Assembly: GCF_008931805.1 (NCBI RefSeq)
Contig: NZ_CP044399.1
Location: forward strand, 1,054,001-1,118,000
DNA length: 64,000 nt
Source of the DNA: Moritella marina ATCC 15381
Lineage (GTDB): Bacteria > Pseudomonadota > Gammaproteobacteria > Enterobacterales > Moritellaceae
Direction of reading: 5' to 3'
Shown here: positions 27,212 through 35,244 of the stretch, one piece after another
Layout: the number at the start of each line of letters is the position of its first letter
Numbering within the stretch: position 1 is the first letter of the stretch
Notes under the pieces: generated by a model
The model's database searches: none
Told to the model about the DNA's origin: nothing
Seen by the model: only the letters and a program-made list of their open reading frames with translations
Made by a program: the position numbers and the translations under genes

Positions 27212-28648
27212 TTAGGATTGCGTGCTTAAATGATTAGGATCAAAGTAATAAAGGTATAAACTGCGTTCACCTAGAAAGCGACCTGTAAATTGCGTGACTA
27301 AACCCCCATTAATCAGTTTATCCGTGTCAAGTGCATTACTACTCAGCCGCCAGTATCCTTGCTGTTGAGCTTGGTAATTACTGCTACTTTGGTAATGGCG
27401 ATCTAAAATTACATGTTGTGGTAACGTGTGGCGCAAATTATCGATATTATAATTACTGATGATAATCTGTTGCGTATTCATTGTTGTAAAAAACTGAGTG
27501 GCTTGTAATACCGGTGCATTTTTCTGTGTTGAGAACTGTTTTAGACTGTGATGCCCCAGTGTGACCAGCAATATAATACTAACCACGTATAGAATAGGGT
27601 GAATGCTTTTTTGCAGATAGCTATTTTGCGTATAGAAGTGCTCTACTAGTTGGGCCGTAATGATGGGTAACAACAAACTGAAGACTGCTAAATGGCGAAT
27701 GTTTTCTGGATTTTGCCCGCGTATTATCCATGCAAACCAGCAGCAAGCGATGATACTGAGGCCTCGTGTCTTGGGTATATAAATCCCGATGATTAGACTG
27801 GTGGCTAATAAGGTTAACCCTAAGCTTGAATAGGTATTGTTTAAGGTTGTTAGCCACTGTTGTAACAGCGGATCCGTTGTGTTCGTGGTATTTCCCCAGA
27901 TGGTAAAATGACCTTGGGTAAAACGTTGACCTTCTTCGATATAAGCCCAGCCGTCTTGCATAAAGACATATCCAGCACAAAATAACCCAAGGATTGTGAT
28001 GCTAAATATTTGCCAACCGAGTCGTCGAAAACGCTGAAGCCCTTGAGCATGGTAAATACACTCTAAAACCAGTGCGCTCGTGACTAAAGGTAAATAGGAG
28101 GGGCGGGTAGCGAGGCATGCCGCTAATAATAGCCCACTGCTTATCGCGGAATATGTTTTTCTGGTGCTGACGTCAGTCGCGGCTTGTGTATAAAGGTGAG
28201 CCTGTAATAAATATAAGCTGAAGAACCACAACGCTGTCGCATCAGATAAGCCATTAAAGGCTAATTCAGCAATATTGCCTTGCAGTAAAAAAAGCATAAC
28301 GGCAAGGACTGTGAACCCCTTTGATTGCATACGTTGATAGCAATAGACAAAGACACTGAACGTTAACGCGATAGCAGAAAGAAAACTTAATAAGACATTA
28401 CTATTGGGGTGGGAAGTGATTGCGGCGATACTGCGTTCAAACCAAACAAAGCCGGGATAACCGGGAAAGTGTGGGCTGAACTCTAATACCGAAAAGTAAG
28501 TTAATGCACGCTGAAAATACAGTGCATCATCACTGCTAATATCAAAACTATAATAATTGAGTAAGCCAAAATAGCCCGCAATGCAGGCTATTACGCTAAA
28601 GCCGATAATTAAATCAGCGTAGCAAGGCTTATTACTTCGTTGGAGCAT
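27212..28648 (-). CDS. GT-C-like polytopic membrane protein
   Basis: 478 residues from ATG 28648, which lies inside the last codons of the previous gene (17-base overlap); the frame is open to 28696. About eleven membrane helices with a first periplasmic loop holding an acidic pair (SFDISSDDALYF) and then FPGYPGFVWFER, the layout of GT-C glycosyltransferases such as ArnT/PMT-like enzymes. Those transfer sugars from polyprenyl phosphates outside the membrane. The overlap means coupled translation with the two upstream genes. The donor and acceptor are unknown; the GT-C call is from topology and is moderate. Confidence 0.65.
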   Translation of the reverse strand: MLQRSNKPCYADLIIGFSVIACIAGYFGLLNYYSFDISSDDALYFQRALTYFSVLEFSPHFPGYPGFVWFERSIAAITSHPNSNVLLSFLSAIALTFSVFVYCYQRMQSKGFTVLAVMLFLLQGNIAELAFNGLSDATALWFFSLYLLQAHLYTQAATDVSTRKTYSAISSGLLLAACLATRPSYLPLVTSALVLECIYHAQGLQRFRRLGWQIFSITILGLFCAGYVFMQDGWAYIEEGQRFTQGHFTIWGNTTNTTDPLLQQWLTTLNNTYSSLGLTLLATSLIIGIYIPKTRGLSIIACCWFAWIIRGQNPENIRHLAVFSLLLPIITAQLVEHFYTQNSYLQKSIHPILYVVSIILLVTLGHHSLKQFSTQKNAPVLQATQFFTTMNTQQIIISNYNIDNLRHTLPQHVILDRHYQSSSNYQAQQQGYWRLSSNALDTDKLINGGLVTQFTGRFLGERSLYLYYFDPNHLSTQS

Positions 28649-29258
28649 CGGGTAATGTAAATTGCAGTGCCGCTTGTAAATCAGCTCTGAAGGCAATGAA
28701 GCGCGTTACATCAGCAGGTTTTTGACCGACACCAAATACACCGGGATTACCGATAGAGGCAAGCGCTCCACGGATGGCTAAATCTGCTTTCTGGCGATTA
28801 TCAGCCGTCAAATCAGCGGCCAGTAAATCAATAAATAACTTACTTTTGACCACGAGTACTTTAGCAACTTGGTAATCGTTAATGTTTTGTTCTGCACCTT
28901 CAAGGCGACGCATTACTTCCGCTTTCATCGTCGTAGTTAAGGCTGTCGAAACGCCTTGCTGGTTTTGGGTTGTTATCGCCGTTTGCATTTGCTCATCAAC
29001 ATTAAGACCGTGATGCTCATTAAAGTAAACAAACTCTGCCTGCATTGAGTTATATGCGCTTTGCACTGCATTGTAATCATTTGCCGACAGGGCTTTGAGT
29101 AAGGTTTCACGGCCTTCAATTAAAGGTTCTTTACCCGCAGCGGCATAAGAGTAAGCAAAGCTTTGCGTACTAAATAGCAATACGAAGAAACTGAAAAAGA
29201 ACGACTTTACTGTTTTTGCGTTGATCGCACTAAATGAGTATATCGAACTAAGTAACAT
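28632..29258 (-). CDS. small exported protein of unknown family
   Basis: 208 residues from ATG 29258, which overlaps the previous stop by 11 bases and has GGAGGG just upstream; a longer frame to 29357 is rejected. A signal peptide (FFFSFFVLLFSTQSFA) leads to an all-helical mature part of about 170 residues rich in Ala, Gln and Asp. The pattern (paired long helices, NEHHG, EVMRRLEGAEQN) recalls the helical periplasmic domains attached to some FTR1 permeases, but this is only an impression. It sits between an FAD enzyme and a membrane enzyme, close to an FTR1 gene. Confidence 0.6.
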   Translation of the reverse strand: MLLSSIYSFSAINAKTVKSFFFSFFVLLFSTQSFAYSYAAAGKEPLIEGRETLLKALSANDYNAVQSAYNSMQAEFVYFNEHHGLNVDEQMQTAITTQNQQGVSTALTTTMKAEVMRRLEGAEQNINDYQVAKVLVVKSKLFIDLLAADLTADNRQKADLAIRGALASIGNPGVFGVGQKPADVTRFIAFRADLQAALQFTLPDAPTK

Positions 29259-30690
29259 TTTTACCCTCCGGTGTTTTTGTATCATCCATAATGCTTTGCA
29301 CTTCAATGACGGTTTTTTCATTGCGGTGATCAAAGATTTTACGACGATTATCTTCACCTTTAATAATACCTTCTGCAGCCATTAAACCCATTTCCATTGC
29401 GGTATCAGTGAAGATGTAACGGAAAGTACCTTGGCGACCAGTCATAACCAAGTTGTCAAATTGGTTAAGGTGCGTAATTGCACGTTCACGTTTTTCGTTG
29501 TAGCTTACATCCATCATTGGATAAGCGTATTCAGTATAAGTGGTAAAGAATTCGCCAGTGCTTACATCGGGTACATCGAGGTGTTCAAGATCTGCTTTAA
29601 CGCGTTTTAGTAGCTTATTGTTGTCCATATTCCACACATCATCGCCTTTGTCACAGGGGATCTCAATCATCACTGATGTTTGACCTTTAGGTGCCATGAA
29701 AGGGGAACGACGACGTGGTTCTTGTAAACGAGTACCAATTAATTCTGGGTCAGATAGATACTGCCAAGTATTCTGTGATACGTTTTCTGTTGCCATCGGC
29801 ATGTTGAAAAATCGCAGTGAACGATAGGTTAAACCAGAATCAAAGCCTGTTAATGTACACACAACTGGTAGTGGAATGGTGCCTACTACATGGTCACAGC
29901 TAATCGTATGCATTTCACCGTTAAGTTCATAAGTCACAGCATCAATACGATTGACGCATTGCTGTAATGCGGTGATATTTGCGCCTTGAACTATGGTTAC
30001 GCCTTGCAACTGTAACTTTTCTGCAAGCTTGGTATACATTTGGCCAAAGCCGAGTTTAGGGTAACGGTATTTTTTAGCGTAAGTACGAGGTGTAGCCCCA
30101 CGAGTGGGTATTAAGCGTCGTGCGACATCTTTTAAATCTAACAAGCTGATGCGTTGAGATGCCCAGTCTGCCGAGAGTTGACGCGGATCGATTCCCCAAA
30201 GCTTGCCAGTGTAACCTTCAAAGAAATTCTTATATAAGGTCGTACCGAAACGCGTTTCAATCCACTCGGCAAAGTTACTGGTACTTTGTTCGCTTGGGCG
30301 TTTTTGGAAAGGCAGTTTAAAGACTAAATCTACCGCAGCACCAGCTAATAAACTGATTGGCGCATTACGCAGTAAGTTACCAATCGCGAGCGGGTAGTTG
30401 TAAGTACGGCCTTTAAAACGGATCACACTGGTACGCTCAGCATATAACAGATCATCAGTCATTAAGTCATCGATAAACTGTAAAAGTTTTGGGTTTTTAG
30501 TTATAAAGCGATGACCACCGTAGTCGAAACGATATTCGCCTTTTTCACCTTGGAATGTTTGCGTTGCGCACATGCCACCAACAAACTCTTCACGTTCTAG
30601 GATGGTGACTTCATAACCAGCTTGATTAAATTCCCATGCGGCCATGAGTCCAGCTGGACCTGCGCCTAAAATTACAATTTTTTTCGACAT
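29248..30690 (-). CDS. FAD-dependent amine-oxidase-like oxidoreductase
   Basis: 480 residues. The N-terminal Rossmann motif VILGAGPAGLMAAWEF binds FAD, followed by EREEFVGGMC and the RFDYGGHRF stretch. The middle (FFEGYTGKLWGIDPRQLSADWASQRI) and the TGRQGTFRYIFTDTAMEMG end are those of the protoporphyrinogen-oxidase / UDP-galactopyranose-mutase-like FAD family. Members act in polyprenyl, sugar or porphyrin chemistry. First of three overlapping genes (oxidoreductase, exported protein, GT-C). Linkage to a GT-C enzyme favours a sugar or polysaccharide role. Substrate not resolved. Confidence 0.75.
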   Translation of the reverse strand: MSKKIVILGAGPAGLMAAWEFNQAGYEVTILEREEFVGGMCATQTFQGEKGEYRFDYGGHRFITKNPKLLQFIDDLMTDDLLYAERTSVIRFKGRTYNYPLAIGNLLRNAPISLLAGAAVDLVFKLPFQKRPSEQSTSNFAEWIETRFGTTLYKNFFEGYTGKLWGIDPRQLSADWASQRISLLDLKDVARRLIPTRGATPRTYAKKYRYPKLGFGQMYTKLAEKLQLQGVTIVQGANITALQQCVNRIDAVTYELNGEMHTISCDHVVGTIPLPVVCTLTGFDSGLTYRSLRFFNMPMATENVSQNTWQYLSDPELIGTRLQEPRRRSPFMAPKGQTSVMIEIPCDKGDDVWNMDNNKLLKRVKADLEHLDVPDVSTGEFFTTYTEYAYPMMDVSYNEKRERAITHLNQFDNLVMTGRQGTFRYIFTDTAMEMGLMAAEGIIKGEDNRRKIFDHRNEKTVIEVQSIMDDTKTPEGKNVT

Positions 30691-30791
30691 TATTTGCTCA
30701 GTTTTAAAATTAGTGTTCTTTTTAAATAGAAAGTTTGATGAAGTAACTCGTCTTATTTAGTAGACAGCCTACTAATCGCGACTTTCTAGCA

Positions 30792-30883
30792 GATAGCATA
30801 AGCACGTCAACTCGCCGTAAACCCATCCATGGGGGCTTGGGCTGGCATCTATGCCAGCAACAATTGTCTTAGTTTATGCTATC
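30792..30883. repeat. palindromic intergenic element
   Basis: 92 bases between the FTR1 gene and the FAD gene. The ends form a 12-bp stem (GATAGCATAAGC / GTTTATGCTATC, one G-T pair). Inside are two more hairpins: CCCAT/ATGGG and a perfect GCTGGCAT/ATGCCAGC. The layout resembles ERIC- or MITE-like mobile palindromes. I saw no second copy in this window. Confidence 0.5.
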
Positions 30884-30917
30884 CACTCGGTATACTTTTC
30901 GTGCTATGAGTATCGTG

Positions 30918-31757
30918 TTATCCCGCGGCGGCTGTTTTAGCGTGCACTTGATAGCCACGTTGCCAGAACACAGAGAAGACCGCTAAATAAGCCCCCCAAA
31001 TAACCAGTGGTAATAGATTTGGTGATGAATTATAACCAAATAAAGCGCGTAAGAAAGTGCCAAATACACCTTGGTCATCAAGGATATGGCTAATATCAAA
31101 GACCGCCGTTTGGAATACGGGTAATACGTCGGCGCTCTGTAGCATATTAGTTGCTGAAGATAATAAACCAGCGGCAATAATAATGATCAACAAGCTGGTC
31201 CATTTGAAGAAGGCTTGGATGGGTACTTTACGGGTGCCGCGCATTAGCACAATCACGAGCACCAGCGATGCAACAAGGCCTGCACCAGCGCCAATTAAAC
31301 CATCTTGTAATGAAAAGTCGCCTTGACCTGAATACATCAATGCCGAGAAAAATAACACAGTTTCAAAACCTTCGCGCATGACCGCAAGGAAAGCTAAAAA
31401 GATTAACCCAAACACATTGCCTGTGGTTAATATTTCGCGGATGTTGTTTTGCATGTTCGCGACTTGGCTTTTAGCCTGGCGTTGCATCCAGATGGCCATG
31501 TAAGTGAGAACTAACGTAGCAAAACTTAAAATGCCGGCCATTAATAAATTACGGTATTCATGGGAGTCAAATTGGTCAACAACAAACTGGAAAATGAAAG
31601 CAACAATCAACGAGGCAACTAACCCCAGTGCCACACCAATATAGATGAGTTTGTTGTGTTTTGATTCACCCAGCTTTGCTAAGTAAGAAAGTATAATGCC
31701 AACGAGTAGGAAGGCTTCAAGTCCTTCACGGAAGGTAATTAAAAAACTGGCAAACAT
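30918..31757 (-). CDS. FTR1-family high-affinity iron permease
   Basis: 279 residues, seven helices. Both REXXE iron motifs are present: REGLE at 10-14 and REGFE at 128-132, as in EfeU and yeast Ftr1p. The family moves ferric iron across the inner membrane, usually after oxidation of ferrous iron. There is no EfeO or EfeB beside it. It follows the four-helix membrane gene by one base, so the two are surely co-translated. The partner oxidase is not obvious: candidates are the upstream membrane protein and the cytochrome downstream. Confidence 0.92.
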   Translation of the reverse strand: MFASFLITFREGLEAFLLVGIILSYLAKLGESKHNKLIYIGVALGLVASLIVAFIFQFVVDQFDSHEYRNLLMAGILSFATLVLTYMAIWMQRQAKSQVANMQNNIREILTTGNVFGLIFLAFLAVMREGFETVLFFSALMYSGQGDFSLQDGLIGAGAGLVASLVLVIVLMRGTRKVPIQAFFKWTSLLIIIIAAGLLSSATNMLQSADVLPVFQTAVFDISHILDDQGVFGTFLRALFGYNSSPNLLPLVIWGAYLAVFSVFWQRGYQVHAKTAAAG

Positions 31758-31758
31758 A

Positions 31759-32241
31759 TTAAGACTTCCTAAAAAATTTAATGACTGTCCAGCGCCATGC
31801 GTGACGAAGAACCAGTGGGGTGAGTAACCATGAACTGTAAAAATGGATATCTTGCATTAAAATACTGAAATTATTACCGGTGTTGCCCCAAAAAGTCAGG
31901 TAAATACCGGTAAGCGTACAAGCAACAAGTAAGTATTCTATTATTGTGCCGGTTTGACGCAAGAATTTCTTTTTACTGTTTTTAATCAGGTTGCGGTGCG
32001 ATAACCAGAAACTGCCAACAAAAACAGGGAATATACTAATACCAGCAAGCATGTGCATGAGTAATACGGTGCGCTCTACTTGCCACGGGATAGTGATAAA
32101 CGGCCACAATAAAAGTCCCGATAAGAACATTAAATATAATATTGCTTCCGCTTTTTTGTGGTGAAAGGCCAGACGTTTGAAATATTGCTGTAAACGTGAC
32201 CAGACGTTATCGTCGGCTGGAGTAGCTGCTTGAACTGACAT
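31759..32241 (-). CDS. four-helix membrane protein, possible b-type cytochrome
   Basis: 160 residues with four hydrophobic segments (about 33-50, 58-80, 99-118 and 134-146). Histidines lie at helix ends at 27/28, 63, 82, 133 and 147, an arrangement seen in diheme cytochrome b561-like four-helix bundles. No named domain recognised with certainty. One base separates its stop from the FTR1 start. The haem-binding role is inference; if true it would pass electrons from or to periplasmic iron near the permease. Confidence 0.6.
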   Translation of the reverse strand: MSVQAATPADDNVWSRLQQYFKRLAFHHKKAEAILYLMFLSGLLLWPFITIPWQVERTVLLMHMLAGISIFPVFVGSFWLSHRNLIKNSKKKFLRQTGTIIEYLLVACTLTGIYLTFWGNTGNNFSILMQDIHFYSSWLLTPLVLRHAWRWTVIKFFRKS

Positions 32242-32275
32242 GATAAAACCTTATTCATATCGACGGTATGAAAAC

Positions 32276-32310
32276 GCAAAAAGGGCTGAGTAAAATCTCA
32301 TCCCTTTTTG
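32276..32310 (-). terminator. terminator between the 680-residue gene and the FTR1 pair
   Basis: An interrupted stem (AAAAAGGG with CCCTTTTT, plus GAG/CTC) about 15 bp long. On the minus strand it is followed by T-rich sequence. It lies about 110 bases after the 680-residue gene, so the downstream FTR1 pair may depend on read-through or a separate promoter. Confidence 0.6.
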
Positions 32311-32327
32311 CAACTTTTATTTTAATT

Positions 32328-32387
32328 TCGCAGCGCTTTATTTAGCTGAATTAGGCTAACTTATTAAGTGAACTTAGCACGCTGCGA
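32328..32387. repeat. inverted repeat downstream of the 680-residue gene
   Basis: TCGCAGCG and CGCTGCGA (8 bp, perfect) enclose about 44 bases with two smaller pairings (TTAGC/GCTAA and CTTA/TAAG). It forms a three-branched fold next to the terminator at 32276-32310. Confidence 0.4.
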
Positions 32388-32414
32388 GATGGCTATTTGT
32401 TGCCAAAAGGGCGG

Positions 32415-34457
32415 TTATTTTGCGCTAACCGAGACTTTTGCTGCCATTGTTTGTGCTGTACCAAATTTACCGCCAGCTGCTGTAACTTGCTTCACACCAT
32501 CATTATCTGAATCGGTAGTATTGCTGTCTTTCAGTAAGTTTTCACCTGAATCACCAACCCATTCTGATAACTGCTGGCCACCGTTAACTACTTTTTTGAA
32601 CCAAGCGGTGTAACGTTCAGTTAAGTGTTGTAGTTCAAGTGCTGGAACATGTTCGCCTTCTTCGTTAGCAAGGTGAAGCATTGTTTCACGTAAACCACCC
32701 GAGATTGCTGCAGCAGTTAGTGGTGTGTGGATCGTTGCTTTACCTGGTGTTTGTGCCCAAGTACCTAGGTCAGCATCAAACATGTTTTTCTCTACTGCAA
32801 GGAAGATTGAACGTGCTGCTTGCTTGTAGCTGTCGTCTTGTGTTGCAAGGTAAGCTGCAACTAAACCACGGATTGCAGCGAATTGAGCGTCAAGTGATTG
32901 GTTTTTATCTACTGATTTACCAGACTTATTTTTTGATGAACTTAGTGTTGCGCCGTCATATACTAGGCCGTTTTTAGCTACTAACGTGTTAACGATGTAA
33001 TCAGCTTGTGCTTTGATTAGACCAAGCGCTTGTTTACCTTGAGGAGTAGCTAAATCTACATCACCGCCGTCTGCTGCAGCATAACCTACTGGCAGAGCAT
33101 CTTGTGAACGTTGGTAAATAGATAATGCTACGATGCTGTATGCCGCGTCGAATGTATCAACTTGTGCATTTTGCTTACCGTCGTATTTAGTAACAAAGGT
33201 ACCCGCTTTCTCATTGAAATGTAGGTTTGCTAAGTTTTGGAACGATAGGTTAGCCACGTTGCTGGCAACTGAGAATGCATCGTCAGCGATTACATTGTTC
33301 GTTGTTTTGTTATCAATGTTCTGTTTCGGTGCTGCTGCAAATGGTTTGCCATCAAACACAGCTTTGAATGCTGGGTTTTGAGCTGTATTCGCAGTACGTT
33401 GGTCAGTGAATGCATAGAACTCACTTACTGGCCATAATAACATCCATGTATCACGCAGTGATGATGAGCCATCTGTCACTGTTAGCTTACCGATGTTATT
33501 AACGTTGTTTTTCTGTGTTTCTTTCACGGCTACTTTATGTGCAAACCAGATAGGATTTTTAGATGCATCATAATCAGGACCAAATTTAACGCCTAGCTTG
33601 TTACCGTCAAAGCCAAGTTGCTGTTGCAGGATAAGTAACTTGTCTAGTGACATTTCAGTTAAGATCATGCCGTTGAAACCATCGGCAGCAGATACACCAA
33701 GGCTGTGCACACCGTCTTGATCCATCGTGCTTGATGTCGCTTCAACTTCTTCATCTGTTGTTGTAACGTGCATACCACCAAGGAAATCTTGTGACCACAT
33801 GACTTCTTTCAGGAAGATGCTGCCGATTGCACCTGGGTTTAAGGCTTTATCAAAACTTGCGCTATCCCATGCTAGTGTTTTGTAGTCACGGAAATAAGCT
33901 GGAATGACAGTGTTATGAACTGCTGCTTTACCTGTTGCAGATAATACTTCTAGTTCTTCACCATTTACTTTTGTGGTATCTACTTTACCTACAAATTCAG
34001 GGCTACCTGAGACGTATGGTACAGAAATAGGGTACATGTTTAATGGGATTTCTTCAGCTGGAAAGCCTACAGAGCCCGCAAGCGAAATAAAACGTTTACC
34101 TAAGTCAGCAAGAGAACCGCCGCGTGCTTGGTTAACTGGACCATTTACTAGGTGAGGACCCATAGTAGACTGGTAGTTTAACGCGTACATTGCTTCTTCT
34201 GAGTATTCGTAGCTTTCAATTCCCGCTGCATAATCGAATGCAGTTGGTTGATCAACTTGGTTTGGGTCTAAAATATCAAGGTCTAAACCGAGCGCTTCAG
34301 CAAGTGGTTCACCTGACAATTCGAATTCTGTATAAGCAAGAAAATTAGCTGCAGGAGAAAGTGTTTTATCAAGTACTTTTACATTTGCAGCATGTGATGC
34401 AAATGAAGCTGTAATTAACGCAGAAGAGATGGCAAAGCAAAGGGCAGATTTTTTCAC
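32415..34457 (-). CDS. large exported protein of unknown family, iron-locus neighbour
   Basis: 680 residues. A clean signal peptide (KKSALCFAISSALITASFASHA) precedes a mature protein with no Cys, no CxxCH and no hydrophobic helix, so it is periplasmic or secreted. The C-terminal third is a string of amphipathic helices (for example DAAYSIVALSIYQR, AQFAAIRGLVAAYLATQDDSYKQ) that looks like an alpha/alpha toroid as in glycosidase-type folds. I do not recognise a named family. It heads the cluster, with Fur-like sequences upstream at 34510-34528. Confidence 0.7.
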   Translation of the reverse strand: MKKSALCFAISSALITASFASHAANVKVLDKTLSPAANFLAYTEFELSGEPLAEALGLDLDILDPNQVDQPTAFDYAAGIESYEYSEEAMYALNYQSTMGPHLVNGPVNQARGGSLADLGKRFISLAGSVGFPAEEIPLNMYPISVPYVSGSPEFVGKVDTTKVNGEELEVLSATGKAAVHNTVIPAYFRDYKTLAWDSASFDKALNPGAIGSIFLKEVMWSQDFLGGMHVTTTDEEVEATSSTMDQDGVHSLGVSAADGFNGMILTEMSLDKLLILQQQLGFDGNKLGVKFGPDYDASKNPIWFAHKVAVKETQKNNVNNIGKLTVTDGSSSLRDTWMLLWPVSEFYAFTDQRTANTAQNPAFKAVFDGKPFAAAPKQNIDNKTTNNVIADDAFSVASNVANLSFQNLANLHFNEKAGTFVTKYDGKQNAQVDTFDAAYSIVALSIYQRSQDALPVGYAAADGGDVDLATPQGKQALGLIKAQADYIVNTLVAKNGLVYDGATLSSSKNKSGKSVDKNQSLDAQFAAIRGLVAAYLATQDDSYKQAARSIFLAVEKNMFDADLGTWAQTPGKATIHTPLTAAAISGGLRETMLHLANEEGEHVPALELQHLTERYTAWFKKVVNGGQQLSEWVGDSGENLLKDSNTTDSDNDGVKQVTAAGGKFGTAQTMAAKVSVSAK

Positions 34458-34509
34458 AACAAATCCTTTTTATTTTTTATAATAGACTACATTATTTTAT
34501 AGCCTTAAT

Positions 34510-34528
34510 GAGAATAGTTCGTATTATC
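34510..34528. promoter_or_regulatory. weak Fur-like site upstream of the 680-residue gene
   Basis: GAGAATAGTTCGTATTATC matches the 19-base Fur consensus at 12 positions, with intact outer halves. It lies 53 bases before the start. A second AT-rich partial match begins at 34559. Both are weaker than the site at 27162. Confidence 0.4.
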
Positions 34529-34573
34529 CATATAAATATCTCGAATGCAACTCTAATTGATAATTATTACTGT

Positions 34574-35239
34574 TTAGAATGATCTAGGACAATTTGCTTT
34601 AAGCTGGCGTAATAGCGTTACAAACTCTGCTGGTGATCGGTCGAGATCATCAACAGGAAAGTAAATGTCATAGCCTAGAGTATCGTGAAGGTAGCGCATT
34701 CTATTAATGAACATCGCCTGTAACCCTTGATATTTATGGGTTATTTTTACGTTAGGGTAAAGCATGTTGTCGGCATTGCCATACAGTGACGCGTTGGGGT
34801 TTGACAGCATGGTAAGCGCACGCTGTTCTAATAGCATGTGTGATAATGTGGGTAATGAAGCACTATTAATGAGGTGTTCTCGTTCGTTGAGGCGAATACC
34901 TATGTAAGGCAGCTCTTTTAGTGCTAACCCATCGTTTATTTTCGGAATATCTATTCGTTGTATATCCTGCCAAAGAATAGTAAAACCACCGCGAGCAGTG
35001 AAATAATGTATCCCCTCATTGGTGAGTGAAAAACGATAATCGACGTCATTTATTTTGGCTATGCCGATAATGAGTAGGATAATGCCGATAATTAAGGCTG
35101 CTGCGAGTAACGGTAAATAAAGCCCGTTGTTAGTATCGGATGACGTTGTTAGCAGTGTGATGATACTACTGAAAATCAATAAACCTGCCACCATGGTAAG
35201 GGTTATACCATTACGTTTTGCAATCGGCCGTATCAACAT
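34574..35239 (-). CDS. DUF2982 membrane protein
   Basis: 221 residues. Two helices near the N-terminus (about 11-30 and 42-63) precede a cytoplasmic part with a PH-like opening (SLTNEGIHYFTARGGFTILWQDIQRI) and a conserved tail (FPVDDLDRSPAEFVTLL). This matches DUF2982 of vibrios and Shewanella. Five bases after the histidine kinase stop, so it is the third gene of that operon. Function unknown. Confidence 0.85.
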   Translation of the reverse strand: MLIRPIAKRNGITLTMVAGLLIFSSIITLLTTSSDTNNGLYLPLLAAALIIGIILLIIGIAKINDVDYRFSLTNEGIHYFTARGGFTILWQDIQRIDIPKINDGLALKELPYIGIRLNEREHLINSASLPTLSHMLLEQRALTMLSNPNASLYGNADNMLYPNVKITHKYQGLQAMFINRMRYLHDTLGYDIYFPVDDLDRSPAEFVTLLRQLKANCPRSF

Positions 35240-35244
35240 TTACT

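Noticed and set aside
29248-30690. UDP-galactopyranose mutase as a firm name
   Set aside because: Only the broader FAD amine-oxidase-like family is supported; diagnostic mutase residues could not be confirmed.
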